Source of the DNA: Chitinophagaceae bacterium
Lineage (GTDB): Bacteria; Bacteroidota; Bacteroidia; Chitinophagales; Chitinophagaceae
Reading direction: 5' to 3'
Length of the DNA stretch: 24,080 nucleotides
NCBI GenBank assembly: GCA_023229465.1
Contig: JALNZE010000032.1
Location: forward strand, 1 to 24,080
Shown: positions 17,560 through 24,080 of the stretch, piece after piece
Numbering within the stretch: the stretch's first letter is position 1
Layout: each line of letters starts with the position of its first letter
The notes under the pieces: generated by a model
Databases searched by the model: none
Told to the model about the DNA's origin: nothing
The model's input: the letters and a program-made list of their open reading frames with translations, nothing else
Made by a program: the position numbers and the translations under genes

Positions 17560-17784
17560 ATGCAAACACAAAAAATGAGCCTTGCCAACATAAAAGGAAA
17601 GTTGAGCAGAGCTGAAATGAAGAACATTATGGCGGGTAGTGGTAGTACCTCTTGCACTAGTGATGCAGATTGTCCAAATAAAATGGTTATTTGTCAGTAT
17701 ACGACAACCGACACAAGTGGACATTGTTATGCGAATTCAGGAACTTCTGGAACAACTTGTCATTGGGCAGGTTGTCCATCTTAA
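17560..17784 (+). CDS. GG-type leader precursor of a six-cysteine secreted peptide
   Basis: This 74-residue precursor has a leader ending KLSRAEMKNIMAG (residues 14-26), the pattern seen in Bacteroidota peptides exported by C39 ABC transporters, with cleavage predicted after Ala25-Gly26. The 48-residue core carries six cysteines (32, 38, 45, 56, 67, 72), enough for three disulfides, plus Ser/Thr/Gly-rich loops (YTTTDTSGH, NSGTSGTT) that could be sugar sites. The ATG at 17560 leaves 127 bases after the VKOR gene, and the long hairpin at 17794-17837 follows directly. Neighbours supply oxidation, cleavage and export, so it is very probably the cassette's product. Whether it is an antimicrobial, toxin or signal cannot be read from sequence; no immunity gene is obvious. 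Confidence 0.85.
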   Translation: MQTQKMSLANIKGKLSRAEMKNIMAGSGSTSCTSDADCPNKMVICQYTTTDTSGHCYANSGTSGTTCHWAGCPS

Positions 17785-17793
17785 TTAATTTCA

Positions 17794-17837
17794 AGGTAAG
17801 TTGTAGTTTACTATAAATAGTAAACTACAACTTACCT
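17794..17837 (+). terminator. Long perfect hairpin after the precursor gene
   Basis: Arms of 21 bases (17794-17814 and 17817-17837) are perfectly complementary around a two-base centre, so in RNA the stem is about 20 bp with a four-base loop. The left arm starts AGGTAAGTTGTAG. It begins 10 bases after the precursor stop. No T-run follows, so it is not a textbook terminator. Partial termination or protection of the precursor mRNA end would both make the precursor more abundant than the processing genes downstream. Confidence 0.6.
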
Positions 17838-17856
17838 ATTAAACAATGCTTTCTAT

Positions 17857-19290
17857 ATGGTAAAACTTATTATATACACTGGATTATTTATAATGTTTAC
17901 ATCATGCACTTCTTACCATATGATAGAAGGCAAGTCCTATCCTGTTTATTTTACCCCTGATTCTACCGTTTTTAGTGACCCAGATTTTCCCAAACCAACT
18001 TTAGGTTATCTTGATTTACTAAATATTAGAGGTAATTTAACTAATACCATAGAATTTAAAAAGGGAGAAATAGCTAAGGCAATCATTAATTATCCAACGT
18101 TTTTTTTGCAGTACGACTATTTTCTGGTTTATCCAAGAGAGCATATTGGCATTAAAAGGGTTGGAGTTAATGACTTTACGCTATATAAAATTAATGGCAA
18201 TAAGCGAAGAAACAGGGAACTGCGCTTCTTTAAAGATTTTAGAAAAATTGATAAATACCCAATAATACCATCATTAGATGATGCCACCCTTGATACGGTT
18301 TTGAAATTTGAAGAGAACCTTAAAAGAGACATCCCCAAATATACAATGGTCTCACAACTGCGCTTTGATTCATTAATCAAGGCATATAGAGTAAGTAAGA
18401 AATTTAAAAAAATCGCCAATAGTTATTTAAAGAACAGATACAATATCAGATTGATTTTTTTATACAGAAGCTATAAAGACACTTTACAAGCACATGGTCT
18501 GTATAAGGATAAATGCACTAAACTGATTCCCTTATTCAATAATATTACAATACAGCAGGAATTTGAAAATATTTTTCTTTTATTATACGAAATAATGAAT
18601 GTAGTAGCCCCTTATAAAATTTCTAAAATTAATAGTGAACTTGAATTCAAGTCTTGTTTCGATTTTGTACTGAATAGTTTTAATGCATTGGCAAAAGATT
18701 ATCTTTTAAGTGTGCTTATGTATAGTGCAAATAAAAACAGAATACCAATCTCTTCCAATTACTTCGAAAAATATAACACGTTCTGTTATAACATCACCTA
18801 TAAGAAATTGGTAAATACTATAATAGCGGAGCAACAACAAAATGACAATCAGGCTGCACTAACTAGTAACAATAGTTTATTATGGGTAGATGGGAAAAAA
18901 GTATCCGGATTAGAAGATATTCTCGCCCTATATAAAGGGAAATTAATACTTATTGATTTTTGGGCAAGTTGGTGCTTACCCTGCAGAGAGGACATACCAT
19001 ATTTAAAGAAAATAATACAGGAATCTCCGAAAGACAAAATTGTTTTTCTTAGTATATCAATTGATAAAGAAATTCAAGCCTGGCGGAAGTTTGTGTTAAG
19101 TAGCAATAGCGAAACAGACAAAAATTTTCTTTTGATTAATGCGAGAGAATCGTCTTTTATGCAACAATTCAATATTAATACTATTCCACGGTATATGTTG
19201 ATTAATAAAGATGGTACCTATATTTCGTCTGATGCGCCCCGGCCGAGTGAACAAGCACTCATAGAATTAATCAACAAATATTTACAATAA
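17857..19290 (+). CDS. Lipoprotein with C-terminal TlpA-like thioredoxin domain
   Basis: This 477-residue protein has a lipoprotein signal (FIMFTSC, lipid-bearing Cys17). Residues ~20-340 are a long, mostly alpha-helical-looking region of no recognised family. The C-terminal ~120 residues are a TlpA/ResA-type thioredoxin domain with WASWCLPC (Cys373 and Cys376) and cis-Pro444 in TIPRY. Such domains usually reduce or reshuffle disulfides on the outer face of the inner membrane, or in the periplasm. Here it could correct wrongly paired cysteines in the exported peptide, complementing the oxidising VKOR fusion; that division of labour is inference. It starts 72 bases after the precursor stop, just past the hairpin, and the next gene begins 7 bases after its stop. 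Confidence 0.82.
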   Translation: MVKLIIYTGLFIMFTSCTSYHMIEGKSYPVYFTPDSTVFSDPDFPKPTLGYLDLLNIRGNLTNTIEFKKGEIAKAIINYPTFFLQYDYFLVYPREHIGIKRVGVNDFTLYKINGNKRRNRELRFFKDFRKIDKYPIIPSLDDATLDTVLKFEENLKRDIPKYTMVSQLRFDSLIKAYRVSKKFKKIANSYLKNRYNIRLIFLYRSYKDTLQAHGLYKDKCTKLIPLFNNITIQQEFENIFLLLYEIMNVVAPYKISKINSELEFKSCFDFVLNSFNALAKDYLLSVLMYSANKNRIPISSNYFEKYNTFCYNITYKKLVNTIIAEQQQNDNQAALTSNNSLLWVDGKKVSGLEDILALYKGKLILIDFWASWCLPCREDIPYLKKIIQESPKDKIVFLSISIDKEIQAWRKFVLSSNSETDKNFLLINARESSFMQQFNINTIPRYMLINKDGTYISSDAPRPSEQALIELINKYLQ

Positions 19291-19297
19291 GCTATAA

Positions 19298-20152
19298 ATG
19301 TTAGTGTACAAAACAATCGCCATAATCACCTGCTGGTATGGACCTTACTCTTGGTACTTACCATACTTTATTCACTCTTGCCAATATAATCCTACTATAG
19401 ATTTTTTCATTATTACAGATAACGAAGAAAGCATACTTAGAAAACCTGAAAATGTAAAAATCATACACAAATCATTAGAAGAAATAAAAACTACTGCATC
19501 CAAAAAATTAGGTTTTACCGTAAATATAGACTACCCGTACAAGCTCTGCGATTTTAAACCAGCTTATGGCTTTCTGTTTCCAGAGATAGTTAAAGATTAT
19601 GACTTTTGGGGCCATGGTGATATGGATGTGGTATATGGCAATATCAGGAATTTTATGACAGATGAGGTACTGAATAATTATGACATTATCAGCAGCCGAC
19701 ATGATTATATAACGGGTGCATTTTGTATATTCAGAAATAATAATGAAATGAATACCTTTTTTATGAAAAGTAAAGATTTCAAACAGGTATTCAGCAGCGC
19801 AGAACATTTTTGTTTTGATGAATGTGCCTTTTTGTGGAAAGAGTTAGAAAGCGGAGCATCCATTTTTGATTATCCTGATAACATTCAGAGTATGACATAT
19901 ATAGTAAAAAAAGCAGACGGAAAGATAAAGGCATTTTTCGATTTCATAATTGTGGAAGGCACACCCGGAAAAATAAAATGGGAAAAGGGTAGAATCATTT
20001 ACAAAGATGCATATGAGGCAATGTTTTATCATTTAGTTGAATTTAAAAAAGCATGTAAACGGCCTAAAATAGTAAACCCCATACCAGATATATTTTATTT
20101 CACCCCAAAAAAAATAATGACAAGTACAAAAATTGAAGTTCCCTCTGTATAA
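19298..20152 (+). CDS. Glycosyltransferase-like protein (DUF6625-type)
   Basis: This 284-residue protein has no signal peptide. It opens with IAIITCWYGPYSWYLPYFIHSC and has the metal-binding DxD-like motif DMD at 108-110 within WGHGDMDVVYGNI, preceded by CDFKPAYG. This resembles uncharacterised GT-A-like proteins that I associate with the DUF6625 family, from memory. Being cytoplasmic, it could add a sugar to the precursor before export. It sits between the thioredoxin lipoprotein (7-base gap) and the exporter (its last 20 bases overlap the exporter start), so it is part of the same operon. Sugar donor, acceptor and even transferase activity are unproven. Confidence 0.72.
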   Translation: MLVYKTIAIITCWYGPYSWYLPYFIHSCQYNPTIDFFIITDNEESILRKPENVKIIHKSLEEIKTTASKKLGFTVNIDYPYKLCDFKPAYGFLFPEIVKDYDFWGHGDMDVVYGNIRNFMTDEVLNNYDIISSRHDYITGAFCIFRNNNEMNTFFMKSKDFKQVFSSAEHFCFDECAFLWKELESGASIFDYPDNIQSMTYIVKKADGKIKAFFDFIIVEGTPGKIKWEKGRIIYKDAYEAMFYHLVEFKKACKRPKIVNPIPDIFYFTPKKIMTSTKIEVPSV

Positions 20153-22337
20153 ACAATTAGATGCCATGGACTGCGGTCCCACCTGCCTTCGCATGGTGGC
20201 AAAATATTATGGCCGGTCAATTTCTTTGGAGTACCTGCGAAACAAGTCGCAATATGGTAAAGCCGGAGTATCTATGATAGGGCTATCAGATGCGGCAGAA
20301 GCCATCGGTTTAAAATCAGTAGGCGCTAAACTAAGTTTTGAACAACTCATAAACGATGCGCCCCATCCAGCAATAATTCATTGGGATCATTATCACTTCG
20401 TGGTGCTAACACCGGGCTCTACCAAAAACAAAATAATAATTGCCGACCCTGCAAAAGGATTGATTAAACTGAACAGGGAAGAATTTCTTAAACACTGGAT
20501 CTCCACTACCGAACATGAAACAGGAAAAGGTACTACGCTATTATTAGAGTCCACACCCACTTTTAAAGAAATGGATTTTACAGATGAGGAACAAAATGTA
20601 AAAACCAAAATCGGGTGGAGTTATTTATTCGGATATGTAAAGGAACACAAATCTTATTTTTTTCAAATAGTACTGGGGTTGCTGCTCGGCAGTGTATTAC
20701 AACTCATTTTCCCTTATCTCACCCAAAGTATTGTGGATACGGGCATCAACAGCCGTGACATCAATTTTATTCAAATAGTTTTAGCCGCCCAATTGATGCT
20801 TCTTTTTTCTCAAACCGTTGTTGAGTTTATCCGAAGCCGTATTTTACTTCATATCAGCACAAGGATAAACATTTCTTTGCTTTCTGGTTTTTGGGAAAAA
20901 CTCTTGAAACTGCCAATGCAATTTTTCGACAGCAAACACCCAGGAGATATTATTCAACGCATCGGAGACCATCACCGAATAGAAAATTTTTTGACCGGAA
21001 CCGCATTAAATACAATTTTTTCCATTGTTAATCTAATCCTCTTTTCCTTTGTATTGCTTTCGTACAGTACAAGTATATTTATCATTTTTATTGCCGGGAG
21101 TCTATTGTACTTATTCTGGATACGTTTTTTTTTAACCTATCGTAGAAAATTAGACTACCAACGCTTTACCATTGCCAGTAAAGAAAACAATGCTACTATG
21201 CAATTGGTGTATGGTATGCAGGAAATTAAACTGAACAATGCCGAAAATACTTATCGTTGGGCATGGGAAGGCTTGCAGGCTGGGTTATTTAAGCTCAATT
21301 TCAAAAGTCTTTCTTTAACCCAATACCAGCAAGTTGGTGCATTTTTTATTAACCAGGGTAAAAATATTTTTATCACTTTTATTGTTGCCAATTTGGTAAT
21401 TGAAGGAAAACTAACCATGGGTATGATGCTGGCCATTCAATATATTATAGGTCAGTTGAACAGCCCAATTGAACAGTTAATTGGATTTACACAGCAGGCA
21501 CAGGATGCCAGAATATCATTGGAAAGGTTAAATGACATTCATGTATTGGATGATGAGGAACCCGCCAACAAACAGCTTAACCACCACCTACCGCAAGAGC
21601 AGAGTATCAGTATTAAAAATCTTTCATTCACCTATCCTGGGGCAGGTAATGAACCTGTGCTAAAGAATATTAACCTTATTATTCCTCAGGGCAAGGTAAC
21701 AGCAATTGTTGGCATGAGCGGCAGTGGCAAATCAACACTCATTAAATTACTTTTACGCTTTTACGAAAGCTATAAAGGTGATATTCACTTAGGTTCTGCA
21801 AATTTAAAAATCATCAGCCCAAAATTCTGGCGTAGTGTATGCGGTTCAGTAATGCAGGATAGTTTTATTTTCAACGATAACATCAGAAAGAATATTACTG
21901 TTACCGATGATAAAGTTGATAACGAACGATTAGTTAATGCTTGTAAAACGGCCAACATTCTCTCCTTTATAGAATCATTACCATTAGGGTTTTATACAAA
22001 ATTAGGAGCAGAAGGGAATGGCATTAGTGGAGGACAAAAACAACGATTGGCAATTGCAAGGGCTGTATATAAAAACCCTCAATTTATTTTTTTTGATGAA
22101 GCCACCAATAGTTTAGATGCCAATAATGAAAAAGTGATATTGGAAAATTTGCAGCAGTTCTTCAATGGCAAAACAGCGATTGTAGTGGCTCACAGATTGA
22201 GTACAGTAAAAAATGCTGATAAAATTGTGGTGTTGGAAAACGGGGAAATTGTAGAAGAAGGAACCCATGCCGAACTTACCTTAATAAAAGGAAAATATTA
22301 CGAACTGGTAAAAAATCAATTAGAACTTGGAAGCTGA
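20133..22337 (+). CDS. C39 peptidase-containing ABC exporter
   Basis: This 734-residue inner-membrane transporter cleaves GG-type leaders and exports the core. The N-terminal C39 domain has Cys14 in QLDAMDCGPTCL, His88 in HYHFVVL and Asp105 in ADPAKG, so the protease looks active. A transmembrane domain spans about 165-440. The ATPase has Walker A GMSGSGKST at 527-535, signature ISGGQ around Ser632, Walker B FFDEA with Asp655-Glu656, and the H-loop VVAHRLS. The start is TTG at 20133 (MKFPLYKQLDAMDCG, the usual family N-terminus), overlapping the upstream gene by 20 bases. It works with the HlyD-like adaptor that follows; an outer-membrane TolC-type channel would be needed and is not in the window. 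Confidence 0.94.
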   Translation: MKFPLYKQLDAMDCGPTCLRMVAKYYGRSISLEYLRNKSQYGKAGVSMIGLSDAAEAIGLKSVGAKLSFEQLINDAPHPAIIHWDHYHFVVLTPGSTKNKIIIADPAKGLIKLNREEFLKHWISTTEHETGKGTTLLLESTPTFKEMDFTDEEQNVKTKIGWSYLFGYVKEHKSYFFQIVLGLLLGSVLQLIFPYLTQSIVDTGINSRDINFIQIVLAAQLMLLFSQTVVEFIRSRILLHISTRINISLLSGFWEKLLKLPMQFFDSKHPGDIIQRIGDHHRIENFLTGTALNTIFSIVNLILFSFVLLSYSTSIFIIFIAGSLLYLFWIRFFLTYRRKLDYQRFTIASKENNATMQLVYGMQEIKLNNAENTYRWAWEGLQAGLFKLNFKSLSLTQYQQVGAFFINQGKNIFITFIVANLVIEGKLTMGMMLAIQYIIGQLNSPIEQLIGFTQQAQDARISLERLNDIHVLDDEEPANKQLNHHLPQEQSISIKNLSFTYPGAGNEPVLKNINLIIPQGKVTAIVGMSGSGKSTLIKLLLRFYESYKGDIHLGSANLKIISPKFWRSVCGSVMQDSFIFNDNIRKNITVTDDKVDNERLVNACKTANILSFIESLPLGFYTKLGAEGNGISGGQKQRLAIARAVYKNPQFIFFDEATNSLDANNEKVILENLQQFFNGKTAIVVAHRLSTVKNADKIVVLENGEIVEEGTHAELTLIKGKYYELVKNQLELGS

Positions 22338-23685
22338 TATCAACATACCGTCGACCGAAAACAAAGTAGTCAGCGAAAATGTATTCACATTAAAAAATAC
22401 ATTTGCCGACCATGGAAATGAGATTGATGAAATTATTTCTAAAAAACCGCCGGTATTAGTAAGGTGGGGCACTGCATACTTTTTTGTTATGTTGTTATTA
22501 CTTGCTTTAATAACATGGTATATACAATACCCGGAAATTGTAATGGCAAAAGCAAGGCTGAATGCTGTGAATGCTGCTAAACAAAGTATCACAAAAACAG
22601 CCGGTAAACTAATAAAGATTGCAGTAAAAGAAAACGAGAAAGTAGTAGCTGGACAGATTTTAGGTTATATGGAAAGTATTGCCAATCCTCAATCTGTAAT
22701 GGCAATTGGGAAGCAGATTGATTCAATCGATAACCTTATTACCGATAAAAGAACTGACGAAATAACTAAATTATTTCCCAATTATAATACTAATCAGCAG
22801 TTCATTAATCATTTAGGCGAATTACAGTCCACCTATCAAATATTTATTCAGTCTTTCACAACATTCAGGGACTTTCTAAGTAGCGGATTCTTTCTTCACA
22901 AGAAAAATATGCTGGCTACTGACATGCGGAATATTCAGAAACTGCATGAGATACTAACAAATCAAAAAGGATTGCTACAGCAAGCTCTTTCTTTAAGCAA
23001 GGAAAACTATACTGCCAATGAATCTTTGGCGAAGGATAAGGTAATTTCCGCTTTAGATTACCGAAACGAAAAAAGCAAACTGATTGAAAAACAATTAACA
23101 CTGCCACAAATCGATGCTTCCATTATTACAAACGAAAGCCAACAAAACGAAAAGCAAAAAGAAATTGCTGAATTGGAGAATCAAATCATTGTACAAAAAA
23201 ATACTTTTATACAGGCCATACAAACTATGAAAAGTCATGTGCAGGCTTGGGAATTAAAATACCTTTTAAAAGCTCCTGTTTCCGGAATAGTTTCTTTTAA
23301 TGGTTTCATTCAGGAGAATCAGGAAATGAAAGCTGATCAGCCTCTATTTTATGTTCAGCCGACTAATACGTCATACTTTGTTGAAATGCTTATTTCACAA
23401 TACAATTTTGGGAAAGTAAAAGCGGGGCAACAGGTTTTAATAAAGTTTCAGGCATATCCTTTTGAGCAGTATGGTTCTGTACTTGGTATAATTGACTATA
23501 TCAACACAACTCCCTCGGATAGTGGTTATTTAGCAAAAGTTATATTGCCAGACGGCCTTACAACCAATTATAAAAAAACTTTGCAATTCCAAAACGGACT
23601 GTTTGCTGAGGCGGATATTATAACAGAAAAAATACGGTTACTGGAAAGGTTTTACAATAACCTGTCTAAACAGTTTAAAAGGTGA
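22327..23685 (+). CDS. HlyD-family periplasmic adaptor
   Basis: This 452-residue membrane-fusion protein has one transmembrane segment (about 48-68), a split lipoyl/barrel-sandwich region (about 85-120 and 305-330, LKAPVSGIVSFNG), a long coiled-coil hairpin between them (about 120-300), and a C-terminal beta-barrel domain (about 335-435). It would link the C39 ABC exporter to an outer-membrane channel. The start is TTG at 22327, overlapping the exporter stop by 11 bases; no ATG lies upstream in frame, and a later ATG would remove the N-terminal cytoplasmic tail. It is the last clearly recognised cassette gene. Confidence 0.92.
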   Translation: MEADINIPSTENKVVSENVFTLKNTFADHGNEIDEIISKKPPVLVRWGTAYFFVMLLLLALITWYIQYPEIVMAKARLNAVNAAKQSITKTAGKLIKIAVKENEKVVAGQILGYMESIANPQSVMAIGKQIDSIDNLITDKRTDEITKLFPNYNTNQQFINHLGELQSTYQIFIQSFTTFRDFLSSGFFLHKKNMLATDMRNIQKLHEILTNQKGLLQQALSLSKENYTANESLAKDKVISALDYRNEKSKLIEKQLTLPQIDASIITNESQQNEKQKEIAELENQIIVQKNTFIQAIQTMKSHVQAWELKYLLKAPVSGIVSFNGFIQENQEMKADQPLFYVQPTNTSYFVEMLISQYNFGKVKAGQQVLIKFQAYPFEQYGSVLGIIDYINTTPSDSGYLAKVILPDGLTTNYKKTLQFQNGLFAEADIITEKIRLLERFYNNLSKQFKR

Positions 23686-23694
23686 CAAGTTTTT

Positions 23695-23832
23695 ATGTAC
23701 TGTATCCACAATATCATTTCTGCAAACAATTATATCATTCGGCCCAGAACCATCCAGGTAAAATTTAGGGCCGGCCCTATTGACAGTTACAAAAAGGCAG
23801 CCTACCTTACACAAGGAAACAATTACCAATAA
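23695..23832 (+). CDS. Possible 45-residue protein after the adaptor gene
   Basis: An ATG nine bases after the HlyD-family stop opens 45 codons (MYCIHNIISANNYII..., ending TQGNNYQ). It has one cysteine, no GG-type leader and no family I recognise. Its position would suit a small immunity or accessory protein, but an open frame of this size is not rare by chance in AT-rich DNA. Confidence 0.25.
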   Translation: MYCIHNIISANNYIIRPRTIQVKFRAGPIDSYKKAAYLTQGNNYQ

Positions 23833-23841
23833 TTATAAAAC

Positions 23842-23913
23842 ATATTGCGCCTAATTACCGCAGGGGAATGTTCTGATGCCCGGCAGCTGATTACTGTTAC
23901 TGTTCAGAACAAA
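23842..23913. repeat. Direct repeat copy 2, at the downstream edge of the peptide cassette
   Basis: This is the same sequence as 15703-15768 with two substitutions and an extra ACTGTT (second unit of a tandem pair, 23893-23904). The end palindrome changes only in its centre base (TGTTCAGAACA versus TGTTCGGAACA), so its symmetry is kept. It lies 156 bases after the HlyD-family stop and 105 bases before the transposase ATG. Confidence 0.9.
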
Positions 23914-24018
23914 CTATTTTACTTCTTCGCAGATTGTCCGGCTAAACGGGAAATTCCGCGCAGTTTATATGTTTGAATTCGCGAATTGAGTTTGCTAAAT
24001 TCAAAGAAACGAAAACAT
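23914..24018 (+). other. Structured leader before the IS110-type transposase
   Basis: No open frame of note is present. The stretch holds the 12-bp palindrome AATTCGCGAATT (23976-23987) and an 8-bp inverted repeat TTTGAATT (23972-23979) / AATTCAAA (23998-24005). IS110-group elements are known to encode a bridge RNA in the left-end non-coding region, upstream of the transposase. This stretch, perhaps with the repeat before it, is the right place for one, but no fold or second copy of the element is available here to confirm it. Confidence 0.3.
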
Positions 24019-24080
24019 ATGAAAAGCGAATCAACTAAACTACGGGATTTTAGCGGTCAAAATATTTATGTAGGTATGGA
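24019..24080 (+). CDS. IS110-family transposase, N-terminal fragment cut by the window end
   Basis: Only the first 20 full codons are visible. FSGQNIYVGM followed by a partial GA codon (Asp or Glu) matches the way IS110-family (DEDD, RuvC-like) transposases begin, where the first catalytic Asp comes in a GMD or GxD motif. The rest of the gene, and the choice between the IS110 and IS1111 groups, lies beyond the window. Confidence 0.7.
   Translation, partial: MKSESTKLRDFSGQNIYVGM

Larger units (their letters stand above)
15703..23913. mobile_element. Possible acquired unit: peptide cassette bracketed by direct repeats
   Basis: About 8.2 kb of plus-strand genes lie between two near-identical direct repeats. 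The interior is visibly richer in A and T than the housekeeping genes upstream and shows none of the 7-bp-period arrays found there. An IS110-type transposase starts just past the right repeat. Together this suggests transfer or rearrangement, but no integrase lies inside the unit and no target duplication can be defined, so the boundaries are provisional. Confidence 0.4.

Noticed and set aside
17560..17784. Precursor as a lanthipeptide
   Set aside because: Cysteines and Ser/Thr are present, but no LanB, LanC, LanM or similar enzyme gene lies nearby, while thiol oxidoreductases do.
22320..22592. Minus-strand open frame with hydrophobic N-terminus
   Set aside because: It is the antisense shadow of the adaptor's transmembrane segment.
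23638..23829. Minus-strand open frame of 63 codons
   Set aside because: It overlaps the adaptor 3' end and has no recognisable motif; the plus-strand small frame is at least as plausible.

Overview
The window looks like a chromosomal piece from a Bacteroidota bacterium, probably near Chitinophagaceae. This rests on gene content and protein style rather than on any search: a type IX secretion (T9SS) substrate with a type B gliding-motility C-terminal domain sits next to a PorP/SprF-like partner, PurS is a separate protein, and there is a Bacteroidota-type peptide-export cassette. Start codons are often TTG and Shine-Dalgarno signals are weak. No tRNA, rRNA or CRISPR array was seen.

Region 1 (1-14764) is mostly ordinary housekeeping. 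It runs from a small lipoprotein gene with a damaged start and an M1-family metallopeptidase, through a tight minus-strand operon pepP-pssA-purS-rsmI, to a secreted 1223-residue adhesin-like protein followed by its PorP/SprF-like outer-membrane partner, then recG. On the plus strand, diverging from recG, come trpS and a deoxynucleoside kinase gene. The borders of several of these genes carry degenerate tandem repeats with a 7-bp period; two of the arrays contain the stop codon of the preceding gene.

Region 2 (about 14810-23913) is the unusual part. A NarL/LuxR-type response regulator gene (minus strand) faces an AT-rich plus-strand cassette across a spacer full of palindromes. The cassette encodes, in order: a VKOR/thioredoxin fusion with a C39-like N-terminus, a 74-residue precursor with a GG-type leader and a six-cysteine core, a lipoprotein with a C-terminal TlpA-like thioredoxin domain, a small glycosyltransferase-like protein, a C39 peptidase-containing ABC exporter, and a HlyD-type adaptor. 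These parts would make, oxidise, possibly glycosylate, cleave and export a disulfide-rich peptide. The part list resembles that of glycocins such as sublancin, but in a Bacteroidota setting and with different enzyme families; the product and its role are not known from the sequence. A long perfect hairpin separates the precursor gene from the downstream processing and export genes.

Region 3 (23842-24080): a copy of a roughly 66-72 bp sequence, which also lies just before the first cassette gene, appears after the last one, so the whole cassette is bracketed by direct repeats. About 100 bp after the second copy the window ends inside the first codons of what looks like an IS110-family transposase. 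The cassette therefore has the look of an acquired or mobile unit.
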